Assembly (NCBI GenBank): GCA_043738095.1
Contig: JAYSZI010000044.1
Coordinates: forward strand, 1 to 64,000
Origin: Lysobacter_K sp043738095
GTDB taxonomy: Bacteria; Pseudomonadota; Gammaproteobacteria; Xanthomonadales; Xanthomonadaceae
Length of the DNA: 64,000 nt
Direction: 5' to 3'
This document shows positions 48,244-57,185 of this stretch, piece after piece. The notes below the pieces were generated by a model. The model was not told the origin of the DNA and made no database searches. It saw nothing but the letters and a program-made list of their open reading frames with translations. Every line of letters begins with the position of its first letter. The first letter of the stretch is position 1. Both the position numbers and the translations under genes were made by a program.

Positions 48244-49518
48244 CTAGATATCCAGAAATCCGTCCGTCTGCGCAATCGCATCCAAGCGGATGCGGTTGGC
48301 GAACAGCGAAAACGCGAGCATCCCGGCCAAACCGTTCGCGCGCGCGATCCACGGCGGGCTCCAGCGCGCGGGCAGCAACACCCCCGCCGCGAACAACGGC
48401 TCGAAACGCTGCACGTCGGCCAGGGTCATCTTTCCCGAGAACAGCCAGCGGCACAGGTGCAGCTTCCGCTGGCGCAACGCCCAGCGGAAGAACGTGTGCA
48501 CGCCGACGAGGCCGCGCAGGTACACGGTGTCCTTGGTGAACGCGGCGCCGCCTGAGGTCGGCACGCCGCGGAACACGCGCTGGGCCGAGGAGAAGCTGTC
48601 TTCGGGGGTCTGCCCGGCGGCGAGGAAGTAGCGGAACACCTCGATGAAGTCGGCGCCCTCGAGTGCCATGGCCACTGCCTCGATGCGCAGGCTCAGGCGT
48701 TTCATGCGACCGATGTCGATGCTGCCGGTGATCTGCTCAGCGAAGGTCGCCAGCCCCTCCTGGGTCGCGGTGGTGCGGGGCGAGGCCATCGCCAGGCTCG
48801 GCAGCACCGGTTGCTCGCGGCCATTGAGGGCCGTCAGCGAATGCACGAACGCCTCGTGCTGCAGGAGCTGATGGCGATCGTAATCACTGAACGCCGCGCC
48901 GCTGCGCAGGCGGATCCGGGTCGCGCCGGCGGCGGCCTTGGCGATCAGGTCGGGGTCGAGCACCACCTCGATCACGCGGCGGTCAAAGTAGTCGTCGAGA
49001 TCGCTCTGCAGTTGCAGACGCAATACGGTGGCCGAGACCGCGACCCGTTCGGCCGGCGACAGCAACTCGTGGTCGAGCTCATTGGCGATCGAAATGAAGT
49101 GCCGTGCCGCTTCGCGCGTGCTTGGACCGTCGCCCGGCAATGCTTCATCGGGGGTGCCGTACAGGCGGATCGAATGCTCGGTGACCGCCGGGGTGCCGAG
49201 CACCTCGCACAGCTCGGCGGCGATCGACCAGCTGCGTGCGGACTCGATCAGGTACTGGCCCAGCGGGTGTTGCGCGTCGGCTTCGTCGGCGATGGCGGCC
49301 AGCTCGCGCCGCGCTCCGGTGAAATCCAGCTGCGGGTAGACGATCTGTGGCAGCGTGGCGACGCCGCGCGCGTAGTCGGCGAGGAACTGGACCTCGCTCC
49401 CGGCTGGCCAGCTCGCCAACGTCAGCAGCTTGATGTCGCGCGCGGCGTGGACCATGCGCGCATCGAGCGCCGCGTGGTGGGCGATCTCAGGGTCGGGGTG
49501 GGTCTTGGTGGGTGGCAT
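48244..49518 (-). CDS. DUF1704 / flavohemoglobin-expression-modulating QEGLA motif protein
   Basis: 424 residues. The defining TATQEGLATFAEQITGS motif is present, together with LLQHEAFVHSLTALNG, whose HExxxH-like residues suggest a metallopeptidase-type metal site (the family is related to tyrosine-carboxypeptidase-like proteins). The N-terminal portion (LDARMVHAARDIKLLTLASW) and the Arg-rich end fit the family. Soluble. It is the last gene of a minus-strand run rsgA – membrane protein – cupin – this gene, though gaps of 25-150 bp make co-transcription only likely. Confidence 0.88.
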   Translation of the reverse strand: MPPTKTHPDPEIAHHAALDARMVHAARDIKLLTLASWPAGSEVQFLADYARGVATLPQIVYPQLDFTGARRELAAIADEADAQHPLGQYLIESARSWSIAAELCEVLGTPAVTEHSIRLYGTPDEALPGDGPSTREAARHFISIANELDHELLSPAERVAVSATVLRLQLQSDLDDYFDRRVIEVVLDPDLIAKAAAGATRIRLRSGAAFSDYDRHQLLQHEAFVHSLTALNGREQPVLPSLAMASPRTTATQEGLATFAEQITGSIDIGRMKRLSLRIEAVAMALEGADFIEVFRYFLAAGQTPEDSFSSAQRVFRGVPTSGGAAFTKDTVYLRGLVGVHTFFRWALRQRKLHLCRWLFSGKMTLADVQRFEPLFAAGVLLPARWSPPWIARANGLAGMLAFSLFANRIRLDAIAQTDGFLDI

Positions 49519-49600
49519 CAGGGACGGTTATCGCCTGAAACTGGCAAGGCCGCAACGCGGCGTCGGCTCGCCTGCGTCGCCGACCGCCTGCGGGGGGCGC

Positions 49601-49972
49601 TCATGCCGGACGCAACTGCTCGGCAAGCGACCGCGTCTGGTCGGTGGTGACGTCGCCGGTGTGGAGCGTTGATTTGCGTTCGATCAGCATGAGCAGGCAC
49701 TCGTGCTCAGCGACGGGGTGGTGGCGCACGTCCTTGGGGACGACGAACATTTCGCCTTCGTCGAGCTCGACCGCCCCACTGTCCATTTCGATGCGCAGGT
49801 GGCCTTTGAGCACCAGAAACAGTTCGTCTTCGTGTTCGTGGCTGTGCCAAGTCAAGGAGCCTTGGACCTTGGCAACCTTGATGTAGGCGTCGTCGACTTC
49901 GGCGATCACGCGCGGCGACCAGAGTTCGGTCAGCGAGCTCGCGATTTTTCCGGGGGACACGACGTCGGCCAT
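49601..49972 (-). CDS. Small cupin-domain protein
   Basis: 123 residues, a single cupin barrel. Metal ligands lie in LTWHSHEHEDELFLVLKGHL (two His, a Glu) and a later His in VPKDVRHHPVAEHECLL. The motif order matches the mannose-6-phosphate-isomerase-like/cupin_2 families of unknown substrate. Start ATG at 49972 (MADVVSPGKIASSL), preceded by AGGAGTTCCC. It follows the membrane protein gene by 24 bp, suggesting an operon. Confidence 0.85.
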   Translation of the reverse strand: MADVVSPGKIASSLTELWSPRVIAEVDDAYIKVAKVQGSLTWHSHEHEDELFLVLKGHLRIEMDSGAVELDEGEMFVVPKDVRHHPVAEHECLLMLIERKSTLHTGDVTTDQTRSLAEQLRPA

Positions 49973-49996
49973 GGGAACTCCTGCGTGTGGATCGGA

Positions 49997-50437
49997 TCAG
50001 ATCGAGGCCGGCGCGCGTGGGCGCATCGCGATGCCGGCGGCGAGGCAGAAGCACACCGCGGTGATGACACCAAAGCCCGCGCCGATGGCCACGTAAATCA
50101 GACTCTGCGACCACGAAGCGCCCTCGGCCGCCGCAATGGCGGTCAACGGCACGGCCCCGATCAACGCCGCCCCTGTGCACAGACGCGCGGCGGTCAGGCG
50201 GCCGTTACGGCGCAACAGCAGGATCAGCGGCAGGCCGATAGCGCAGGTCATCGCGTAGCTGATCGCCAGGCCAAAGAACAACACGATGCCGATGGCCAGC
50301 GCGAAGTCGCCCGTGTCTTTCAAGCCTTCGAAAATCGCATGGCCCACTGCAATCACGAACAGCACGAACGCATGGGCCAGCGGTGGCGCCAGCAACACGC
50401 CGAGCCATAGGGGGCGCTGGTGCGACGGCAAGGTCAC
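49997..50437 (-). CDS. Four-helix membrane protein
   Basis: 146 residues with four hydrophobic segments: LGVLLAPPLAHAFVLFVIAV, FALAIGIVLFFGLAISYAMT, LCTGAALIGAVPLTAIAA and LIYVAIGAGFGVITAVCFCL, with a basic cytoplasmic loop (LLLRRNGRLTAAR). No known family recognised. Probably an inner-membrane protein. Confidence 0.7.
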   Translation of the reverse strand: MTLPSHQRPLWLGVLLAPPLAHAFVLFVIAVGHAIFEGLKDTGDFALAIGIVLFFGLAISYAMTCAIGLPLILLLRRNGRLTAARLCTGAALIGAVPLTAIAAAEGASWSQSLIYVAIGAGFGVITAVCFCLAAGIAMRPRAPASI

Positions 50438-50588
50438 TGCGCAAGCGCTCGAATAATGGCGGGAGCGCAGCGAAGCGGAGCCACTGGTCGTCCGTGGCGA
50501 GGCACAAATGCGCGCCTGCGTCGGCGCGGTATCGGCCGTGATGGCCCAGACGCCGCGCGCCTGTGCGTCCAGGATTTCCCCATCGCCC

Positions 50589-51740
50589 TCACTGCTTGCC
50601 GTACTTGTCGTCCAGCCGCTTGTTGAACACCTTGCCCGGCACCTTGGCCACCGCGTCTTCGGCGCGGCGCCCGGCGAGCTTGCTCGCGGCGCCGGCGACT
50701 TCGCCGCTGAGCTTTAGATAGCTCGCGAAGCGCTGCGGGTCGAGCTTGCCGGCCTCGATCGCGGTGCGCACCGCGCAGCCGGGTTCGCGGTCGTGCGAAC
50801 AATCGCGGAACTTGCACTGCGCGGCGATCGCCTCGACGTCGCTGAAATTCTCGGCGACGACTTCCTCACCGGTCGGCTTGAGCTCGCGCATGCCGGGGGT
50901 GTCGATCAGGCAGGCGCCGGTTGGCAGCGGGATCAGGGCGCGGTGGGTGGTGGTGTGGCGGCCACGCGAGTCGGTCTCGCGCACCTCGCCGGTCTTCATG
51001 CGCTCGAAGCCCATCAGGCTGTTGGTCAACGTCGACTTGCCTGCCCCAGATGAGCCCACCAGCACCACGGTGTGGCCTGGCTGCAGCCACGGGTGCAGCG
51101 CGGCGACGCTGTCTGGGTCCTTGGCGTTGATCGCGCGCACGGCGAAACCGGCCGCGCCGAGTTCCAGCACCGCCGCGACCGCGCCGGGCACCAGCTCATC
51201 GCCGACCTGCGCGGCCTGGTCGGCCTTGGTCAGCACCACCACGGGTTCGGCGCCGCCACCACGCACGAGCATCAGGTAACGCTCGATCCGGCGCGGGTTG
51301 AAATCCGCGTCCAGCCCGCAGACCACGAACACGGTGTCGATGTTGGCCGCGATCAGCTGCTGTTTGTAGTGCTCGCCGGCGGCGCCGCGCTTGATCGCGC
51401 TGCGCCGCGGTAGCAGCAACACGATCTTGCCCTTGGACCGGACCGCGTCGGGCTGGCTGCCGTCGAGCACGCTGCCTTCGATCAACACCCAGTCGCCGAC
51501 CGCGGGCCGCTGCTCGGGCGGGAAGCGCGCGCGTTGCCACTCGGGCAGCGATTCCACCCGGAAGCCGGTTTCCAAGCTGTCGGCGACCACGTAGCCGCTG
51601 CGGTGCTGCTCGACCACGCGTGCCGGCCGCGCCTGCGGGTGCTCGGCCAGCAGTTCGCGCCAAGCCGGAACGTGCGGCAGGGTTTCGTCGTCGGTTATTG
51701 GCCAGCCGATGGCCTGCAGCGCAGCGAGTTCGGGGGTCAA
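50589..51740 (-). CDS. rsgA: Ribosome small-subunit biogenesis GTPase
   Basis: About 383 residues if TTG 51740 (LTPELAALQAIGWPITDDE) is the start; the family begins at this point, and the ORF extending to 51998 is Arg/Ser-rich non-homologous sequence. Domains: an OB-fold N-terminus, a circularly permuted GTPase with VVVLTKADQA (G4), VVLVGSSGAGKSTLTNSLMG (G1) and LIDTPGMREL (G3), and a Zn-binding C-terminus with CKFRDCSHDREPGCAV. RsgA matures the 30S subunit by releasing assembly factors such as RbfA. It is divergent from the aminotransferase gene. A TTG start is unusual and could limit expression. Confidence 0.93.
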   Translation of the reverse strand: MTPELAALQAIGWPITDDETLPHVPAWRELLAEHPQARPARVVEQHRSGYVVADSLETGFRVESLPEWQRARFPPEQRPAVGDWVLIEGSVLDGSQPDAVRSKGKIVLLLPRRSAIKRGAAGEHYKQQLIAANIDTVFVVCGLDADFNPRRIERYLMLVRGGGAEPVVVLTKADQAAQVGDELVPGAVAAVLELGAAGFAVRAINAKDPDSVAALHPWLQPGHTVVLVGSSGAGKSTLTNSLMGFERMKTGEVRETDSRGRHTTTHRALIPLPTGACLIDTPGMRELKPTGEEVVAENFSDVEAIAAQCKFRDCSHDREPGCAVRTAIEAGKLDPQRFASYLKLSGEVAGAASKLAGRRAEDAVAKVPGKVFNKRLDDKYGKQ

Positions 51741-51978
51741 GGCAATAACCGGAAGGGATGCATGGCCGGATTCTACAGAGCGACGGCAGCGGCTTTGGCG
51801 TCCACCGAGCTGGATCGGGCGACCCAGCGAGGGTCCGCGCCATCGTCGGACGCTAGCCGACCCCTTCGGCCCCAGGTCTGGTCGAGGGGCCGTCGGGGCG
51901 GCAAATACGCCGCCCGTGGTCGAACCAGCGCGATTTTCCGCTAGGCTGGCGGACCGTCCGTCATCCTCGCCGATCCGC

Positions 51979-53238
51979 ATGTCCCTCCCCCCGCTCAAGA
52001 CCCGCGACCGCCTGTCCGAAGTCCGTTACGAAATCCGCGGCGAACTCGCCCGCCGCGCGCGCGAACTCGAGGCCCAGGGCCGCAAGCAGATCAAGCTCAA
52101 CCTCGGCAATCCCGGCGCGTTCGGCTTCCGCGCCCCCGAGCACCTGCAGCGCGCGATCGTCGACGGCATCGCCGACACCGACCCCTACACCCACCAGCAA
52201 GGCCTGCCCGCCGCGCGCGAGGCGATCGCTGCGTTCCATCGCCAGCGCGGCACGCCGAACGCGTCGCCCGAGCGCGTGTTCATCGGCAATGGCGTCAGCG
52301 AGCTGATCGACCTCAGCTTGCGCGCGTTGCTCAACCCCGGCGATGAGGTGTTGGTGCCCTCGCCCGACTACCCGCTGTGGAGCGCGGCCACGATCCTCAA
52401 CGACGGCCGGCCGGTGTACTACCGCTGCGCTGCGGAGAACGGGTTCCTGCCCGACCCGGAGGAAATCGAGGCGCTGGTGTCGAGCCGCACGCGCGCGATC
52501 GTGCTGATCAACCCGAACAATCCGACTGGCGCGGTGTACCCGCGCGCGCTGCTGGAGCGCATCGTCGCCATCGCTGCCAAGCACCACCTGCTGCTGATGA
52601 GCGACGAGATCTACGACTCCATCGTCTATGACGGCACCCAGTTCGAGCCGCTCGCGCCGCTGGCCGGCGAGCTGCCGTGCCTGTCGTTCGGTGGGCTGAG
52701 CAAGGTCCACCGCGCGTGCGGCTGGCGCGTGGGCTGGGCGGTGCTGTCGGGCGATCCGCTGCGCAGCGGCGACTTCCACCATGCGATGGACCTGCTTGGT
52801 GCGCTGCGGCTGTGCGCGAACGTGCCCGGGCAGTTCGCGATCGATGCGGCGCTGCATGGCGAAGACACGATCGCGCCGCTGTGCGCGCCCGGCGGCCGCC
52901 TGTATGAAACGCGGCGCGCGGTGATTGACGCGGTGGCGGCCAGCAAACACCTGCAGCTGGTCGCACCGGCCGGCGCGCTGTATGCGTTCCCGGCCGTGGT
53001 CGGCGCCGCGGCGCGCGGTTTCGACGACCACCGGTTCGCGCTGGAACTGCTCGAGACCGAGGACGTGCTGGTGGTGCCGGGGTCGAGCTTCAACGTGCCC
53101 TACCGCAACCATTTCCGGGTGACCCTGCTGCCGCTGCCGGAGGACGTGCGCGAGGTATTTGCACGCATCGAGCGCGTGCTTGACCGCCACGCCGCGCGCA
53201 ACGCCGACGAGGACACCGGCCATGCGGCGGTGGCGTGA
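51979..53238 (+). CDS. alaA: Alanine-type aminotransferase (AlaA/YfbQ-like)
   Basis: 419 residues from ATG 51979 (MSLPPLKTRDRLSEVRYEIR). A fold-type I PLP aminotransferase: LNLGNPGAFGFRAPEHLQ, YTHQQGLPAAREAIAAFH, VLVPSPDYPLWSAA, LINPNNPTGAVYP, MSDEIYDSIVYDG, the Schiff-base Lys in SFGGLSKVHRACGWRVGW, and Arg in NHFRVTLLPLPEDV. It is closest to AlaA, which makes alanine from pyruvate and glutamate; other amino-acid substrates are possible. The following SGNH hydrolase gene starts inside its last codons. Confidence 0.9.
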   Translation: MSLPPLKTRDRLSEVRYEIRGELARRARELEAQGRKQIKLNLGNPGAFGFRAPEHLQRAIVDGIADTDPYTHQQGLPAAREAIAAFHRQRGTPNASPERVFIGNGVSELIDLSLRALLNPGDEVLVPSPDYPLWSAATILNDGRPVYYRCAAENGFLPDPEEIEALVSSRTRAIVLINPNNPTGAVYPRALLERIVAIAAKHHLLLMSDEIYDSIVYDGTQFEPLAPLAGELPCLSFGGLSKVHRACGWRVGWAVLSGDPLRSGDFHHAMDLLGALRLCANVPGQFAIDAALHGEDTIAPLCAPGGRLYETRRAVIDAVAASKHLQLVAPAGALYAFPAVVGAAARGFDDHRFALELLETEDVLVVPGSSFNVPYRNHFRVTLLPLPEDVREVFARIERVLDRHAARNADEDTGHAAVA

Positions 53239-53941
53239 CGCCCTCGCGGCGCTCGGTCTGGTCCTGCTCGCCGTGGGGTGCAGCGTGACCGCTGCGCGTC
53301 AGGGCGCGCCGGCGATGACCTACCTCGCGCTCGGCGACAGCTACACCATCGGCGAAGGCGTGGCCGAAGCAGGGCGCTGGCCGGTGCAGCTGGCGACGGC
53401 GCTGCGCGGCGAAGGCATCGCGCTCGCCGACCCACGCATCATCGCCACCACCGGTTGGACCACCGACGAACTGTCCGCCGCGATCGACGCGGCGGAGCCG
53501 CTTGGGCAATTCGACTTCGTCAGCTTGCTGATCGGCGTCAACAACCAGTACCGCGGCCGCAGCGTGGCCGAATACCGCGGTGAGTTCAGTGCGCTGCTCA
53601 AGCGCGCCATTGCCTTTGCCGGCGGCCGCGCCCAACGCGTGCTGGTGCTGTCGATCCCAGATTGGGGCGTGACGCCGTTTGCGGTCGAGCAGATCACGCG
53701 GAAGCCCGAGCGCGACGCCGGGCAGATCGCGCGCGAGCTCGATGCCTACAACGCGGCCGCGCAGGCGATCTGCGCCGAGCACGGCGTCGCGTTTGTCGAT
53801 ATTACGCCGGTCAGCCGCGCGCTCGGCCGCGACGACCAGATGCTGGTCGACGACGGCTTGCACCCTTCTGCGGCGATGTACGCGCAGTGGGCCGCGCTGG
53901 CGCTGCCGGTCGCGCGCGCTCAGTTGTCGCGCCCTCGATGA
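53222..53941 (+). CDS. SGNH-family lipase/esterase, lipoprotein
   Basis: 239 residues from ATG 53222 (MRRWRDALAALGLVLLAVGC), which creates a signal peptide with lipobox VGC at Cys20. The GDSL nucleophile block is MTYLALGDSYTIGEGVAE, block III includes GVNNQYRGRS and the C-terminal Asp-His is in VDDGLHPSAAMYAQWAAL. A periplasmic or outer-membrane esterase; the acyl substrate is unknown. It overlaps alaA by 17 bp upstream and the methyltransferase by four bases (ATGA) downstream, so the three are translationally coupled. Confidence 0.88.
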   Translation: MRRWRDALAALGLVLLAVGCSVTAARQGAPAMTYLALGDSYTIGEGVAEAGRWPVQLATALRGEGIALADPRIIATTGWTTDELSAAIDAAEPLGQFDFVSLLIGVNNQYRGRSVAEYRGEFSALLKRAIAFAGGRAQRVLVLSIPDWGVTPFAVEQITRKPERDAGQIARELDAYNAAAQAICAEHGVAFVDITPVSRALGRDDQMLVDDGLHPSAAMYAQWAALALPVARAQLSRPR

Positions 53942-54690
53942 CGGATACCCCCACGCAGCCGCTGGGTGACTCTCCCGCCACGCTGATAGAGCCCCCTTCG
54001 GTCATGCCACTGAGCCGCGAGCGGGCCCACACCATCGCCGCGGCGTTCCTGCCGACGCGACGCTTCGGCAGTCGCTGGGATTACTTCTACACGCGTAGCA
54101 AGCTCGGTAGCGATCCGCTGTATCCGGGCATCTGCGAGGCCCTGCGCGGCAGCACTGCGCCGCTGCTGGACCTGGGCTGCGGGCTGGGCCTGCTCGCGCA
54201 CGCATTGCGCGACGACGGCATCGCATTGCCGTATCGCGGGGTCGACAACGACGCCGGCAAGATCGCGCGCGCCAGCGCGGCGGCGGCGCGGCGGCAATTG
54301 AGCGATGTCGCGTTCGCCAGCGTTGATCTCGCCCGCGAACTGCCCACGCACCGCGGCAGTGTCGCGATCCTCGACGTCTTGCAGTTCATCCCGCCCGAGG
54401 CACAAGTCCGCACGCTCGATGCCGCGATAGCGATGCTCACGCCCGGCGCGCGTTTGGTGATCCGCACCGGCCTGGACGAACGCGGCAGTCGCGCGCGCCT
54501 CACCCGCTGGGTCGACGTGTTCTCGCGCGTGCTGGGCTGGATGAACGCCGGTCCGAAGCGGTACCCCAACGCCGATGCGCTGCGGGCAAAATTCGCCGCG
54601 GCCGGCCTGCAATCCGAGTTCACGCCGCTGTATGGCAACACGCCGTTCAACAACTGGCGAGTGGTGGTGATCAAGCCGGTAGCTCCGTAA
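53938..54690 (+). CDS. SAM-dependent methyltransferase
   Basis: 250 residues starting at the ATG at 53938, which overlaps the upstream stop codon. A class I methyltransferase Rossmann fold: motif I LLDLGCGLGLLAHALRDDG, acidic motif II YRGVDNDAGKIARA, motif IV VAILDVLQFIPPEAQ, and the C-terminal strand region LYGNTPFNNWRVVVIKP. Similar proteins accompany lipid or acyl-carrier methylation, but the substrate cannot be read from the sequence. Third gene of the alaA operon. Confidence 0.85.
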   Translation: MTDTPTQPLGDSPATLIEPPSVMPLSRERAHTIAAAFLPTRRFGSRWDYFYTRSKLGSDPLYPGICEALRGSTAPLLDLGCGLGLLAHALRDDGIALPYRGVDNDAGKIARASAAAARRQLSDVAFASVDLARELPTHRGSVAILDVLQFIPPEAQVRTLDAAIAMLTPGARLVIRTGLDERGSRARLTRWVDVFSRVLGWMNAGPKRYPNADALRAKFAAAGLQSEFTPLYGNTPFNNWRVVVIKPVAP

Positions 54691-55017
54691 AGCGGCGCTC
54701 TGGGTCAGAGCCCTTCGCAGCTCTACATGGCAGCCGCTACATCGCGGCACTTACATGCCCGCTCTATGCGGAAGGGCTGCGTCCGGACATGGGCAGCCGA
54801 GCAGCGCTCGGCTCTAGGCATCAGGCAGTCGACCGTGAGCCACAGCGCATCTGCCTGGCGATACGACAACTCGTCGGCGTCGCGCGGCTTCAGCACTACG
54901 GGCGCCGTGGCGACAAATCCGGAACGACGTGGGCAGCGACATTGAATGGTAGAGCGACGGTTGCTCCGCTACGCCGACTTCGCTCGGGAGGAAGCGCGGC
55001 CGAGCACACGCTCCGCG
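54691..55017. other. Intergenic stretch without a supported gene
   Basis: About 330 bases between convergent genes. Open frames are short, Arg/Ser-rich and lack plausible starts. No palindromic repeat of the classes seen elsewhere is present. Confidence 0.5.
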
Positions 55018-55893
55018 CTATCGCGTGCGCGGGTTCAAAGCAGGGCCTACTAAGGCTGAACTTTGTTCCGTTGCGCCCGTCACCCCGACGCCGTCCTCGC
55101 CGATCGCCGCTTCCAACGTTTCGGGCAACACCGTGCGGTAACCCAGCTCGTCCAGCCGCCGCAGCAACAGCGTCATCGTTTCGACATTGCGCCCGTGCGA
55201 CGCGCCTTCATGCATCAGCACGATCGCGCCCGGTTGCAATCCGCGTTCGATCCGCGCAACTACCGCCGCCGGGTCGGCCGCGACCGCATCGAAGCCACGC
55301 GCGCACCACGCCACGCGCGCGAGACCCTGGCGCTTCAATGCCACCGCCACGAACGGATTGGCCATACCGGCCACCGCGCGGAACCAGCGCGGCGCCTGCC
55401 CCGTGATCTGCGCCAGTACCGCCTGGGTGCTGTCGATCTCGCGGCGCATCTGCGCCGGCGGCAGCGCCCAGAACCACGCCGATGGATGGGTCGCGCTGTG
55501 GTTGCCGATGGTGTGCCCACGCCGCACGATGTCGCCGATCAGTTCCGGCATCGCCCGCGCCTTGTCGCCGACCACGAAAAATGTCGCTTTCGCCGCGTGC
55601 GCGTCAAGCAGGTCGAGCATCGCCAGGGTCTGCGCCGACGGGCCGTCGTCGATGGTCAGCCAGACCGCGCGTTCCTCCGTCGGCAGCCGGGTGAGCACCG
55701 GACTCAGCAGCCGAGACTGCGGCCGCAGCGTCGCCCACAGCACCATCGCGTGGCTCAGCAGCATCGCCGCCAGCCCGACACGCCAGCCCCACGCCCACCA
55801 CAACGCGATCACCGCTAGCTGCGACGCGGCCAGCCACATCAAGCCGGCGTGCGGGCGGCGCGGGGGGCGATGCAGCGGGTGGGCGGTCGTCAT
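55018..55893 (-). CDS. Membrane-anchored polysaccharide deacetylase (NodB family)
   Basis: 291 residues from ATG 55893 (MTTAHPLHRPPRRPHAGLMW). The 606-residue ORF extending to 56838 is an artefact of antisense reading through the grx gene. Two hydrophobic segments (MWLAASQLAVIALWWAWGW and LAAMLLSHAMVLWAT) anchor the protein. NodB motifs: VWLTIDDGPS (catalytic Asp), GHTIGNHSATHPSAW (metal-binding H-x3-H), RWFRAVAGMANP and IVLMHEGASHG. Removes acetyl groups from sugar polymers such as peptidoglycan or exopolysaccharide; the substrate is undetermined. Divergent from the Grx-rhodanese gene. Confidence 0.88.
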   Translation of the reverse strand: MTTAHPLHRPPRRPHAGLMWLAASQLAVIALWWAWGWRVGLAAMLLSHAMVLWATLRPQSRLLSPVLTRLPTEERAVWLTIDDGPSAQTLAMLDLLDAHAAKATFFVVGDKARAMPELIGDIVRRGHTIGNHSATHPSAWFWALPPAQMRREIDSTQAVLAQITGQAPRWFRAVAGMANPFVAVALKRQGLARVAWCARGFDAVAADPAAVVARIERGLQPGAIVLMHEGASHGRNVETMTLLLRRLDELGYRTVLPETLEAAIGEDGVGVTGATEQSSALVGPALNPRTR

Positions 55894-55977
55894 GCCGGCA
55901 TGATGCCACGGCACCCACACGCCCCCAGCCCGCACGCGGGCGTAAACTTTGCCTCCCCAAGTGGTACGGAATTGCCC

Positions 55978-56907
55978 ATGTCGCTCGACCCCGCCCTGCG
56001 CGAACGCATCGAAACTCTGCTCTCCAGCAACCGCATCGTCCTGTTCATGAAAGGCGAGCCGCGCGCGCCACAATGCGGCTTCTCGGCCAAGGCGATCGGT
56101 GCCCTCGGCGCGCTCGGCGTCGACTACGCTCACGTCGACGTGCTGTCGGATCCGGCGATCCGCGAAGGCATCAAGCAATACGGCGACTGGCCAACAATCC
56201 CGCAGCTGTATATCGGCGGCGAGCTGATCGGCGGCAGCGACATCATCGAGCAGATGGCCAACTCCGGCGAGCTGTACACCGTGCTCGGCCTGCCGGCACC
56301 GGACCGCAGCCCGCCCGCGATCACGATCACCCCCGCCGCCGCGACGGTATTGCGCGACGCCTTGTCGAACGCCGGCGACGGCTTCGCGCTGCAGGTCGAA
56401 GTGGACGCGCGCTTTGACGGCAAGTTGCAGCTGGCACCGGTCGACGCCAACGCGATCGCGGTCGAGACGCAAGGCCTGCGTGCGCAGTTCGACCTGTCCA
56501 GTGCGCAACGCGCGAAAGGCCTGACGATCGACTGGGTCGACGACGAGCGCGGCCGTGGCCTCGTCATCGACAATCCGAACGCGCCGCCTAAAGTGCAGCC
56601 GCTCTCTCCTGTCGAAGCGCGCGAGCGCGTAGCCAACCGCACCCTGACGCTGGTCGATGTGCGCCCGGCCGAGGAGCGTCAGCTCGCCGCGATCAACGAA
56701 CCATTTTCGACCCTGGACGATGACGCGCTCGCGCATCTGGAAGCGCTGGCAAAGGACACCCCGCTCGCGTTCCTGTGCCACCACGGCCGCCGCAGTGCGC
56801 AGATGGCGGAGCATTTCCGCGGGCTGGGCTTCCGCCACGTGTTCAATGTGGAAGGCGGCATCGAGGCTTGGGCGGATCTAGCCGACCCGCACGTGCCGCG
56901 GTACTGA
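55978..56907 (+). CDS. Monothiol glutaredoxin – IscA-like – rhodanese fusion
   Basis: 309 residues from ATG 55978 (MSLDPALRERIETLLSSNRI). Domain 1 (1-105) is a Grx4/GrxD-type monothiol glutaredoxin with active site PQCGFSAKAI and WPTIPQLYIGGELIGGSDII. Domain 2 (about 110-205) resembles the A-type Fe-S carrier fold (ITITPAAATVLRDAL, GLTIDWVDDERGRGLVIDNP) but lacks its three Cys. Domain 3 (about 210-305) is a rhodanese with DVRPAEER and active-site loop FLCHHGRRSAQMAEHFRGLG. Grx4 proteins handle [2Fe-2S] clusters; the fusion links cluster transfer and sulfur handling. Three-domain versions are known in Xanthomonadales, as I remember. Confidence 0.9.
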   Translation: MSLDPALRERIETLLSSNRIVLFMKGEPRAPQCGFSAKAIGALGALGVDYAHVDVLSDPAIREGIKQYGDWPTIPQLYIGGELIGGSDIIEQMANSGELYTVLGLPAPDRSPPAITITPAAATVLRDALSNAGDGFALQVEVDARFDGKLQLAPVDANAIAVETQGLRAQFDLSSAQRAKGLTIDWVDDERGRGLVIDNPNAPPKVQPLSPVEARERVANRTLTLVDVRPAEERQLAAINEPFSTLDDDALAHLEALAKDTPLAFLCHHGRRSAQMAEHFRGLGFRHVFNVEGGIEAWADLADPHVPRY

Positions 56908-56992
56908 GGCGGTTCGCCACGATTCCCTCGAAGGCGCACTGGCCAAAGCCGCTGCGCCCTTTCTTCGGGCACCGGCGGGCTGGTGGCGAGTT

Positions 56993-57008
56993 GGGCCAGA
57001 GAACATTT
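56993..57008. repeat. Half of a GTCAGAGAAC-class repeat
   Basis: GGGCCAGAGAACATTT matches one arm only. Confidence 0.5.
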
Positions 57009-57082
57009 GCAACTTAATCGCGCCATACGCGAGCTAGACCTGCAGTCCACGAGCTCGCTGGTTTGCCGTTCTTGATTTGCAT

Positions 57083-57135
57083 AAGGGGTCCGAGAACATT
57101 ACGGGCTAAAGCGAAAATGTTCTCGGACCCCTTTT
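57083..57135. repeat. Palindromic repeat, GTCAGAGAAC class, with compensatory changes
   Basis: AAGGGGTCCGAGAACATT and AATGTTCTCGGACCCCTTTT arms pair perfectly. Both arms carry the same change (CCGAG instead of CAGAG), so base-pairing has been kept although the sequence changed. Confidence 0.85.
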
Positions 57136-57185
57136 CTCGGTATTTTGAGCCCCAATTCCGCCACTTCCGGACTTTGCCAGCGCAA

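Noticed and set aside
54727..54945. Short ORFs resembling a transposase scrap
   Set aside because: No conserved catalytic or helix-turn-helix motif; composition is that of shadow frames.
55018..56838. 606-residue minus-strand ORF that includes the deacetylase
   Set aside because: Its first half is antisense to the Grx-rhodanese gene; only the part from 55893 shows family motifs.
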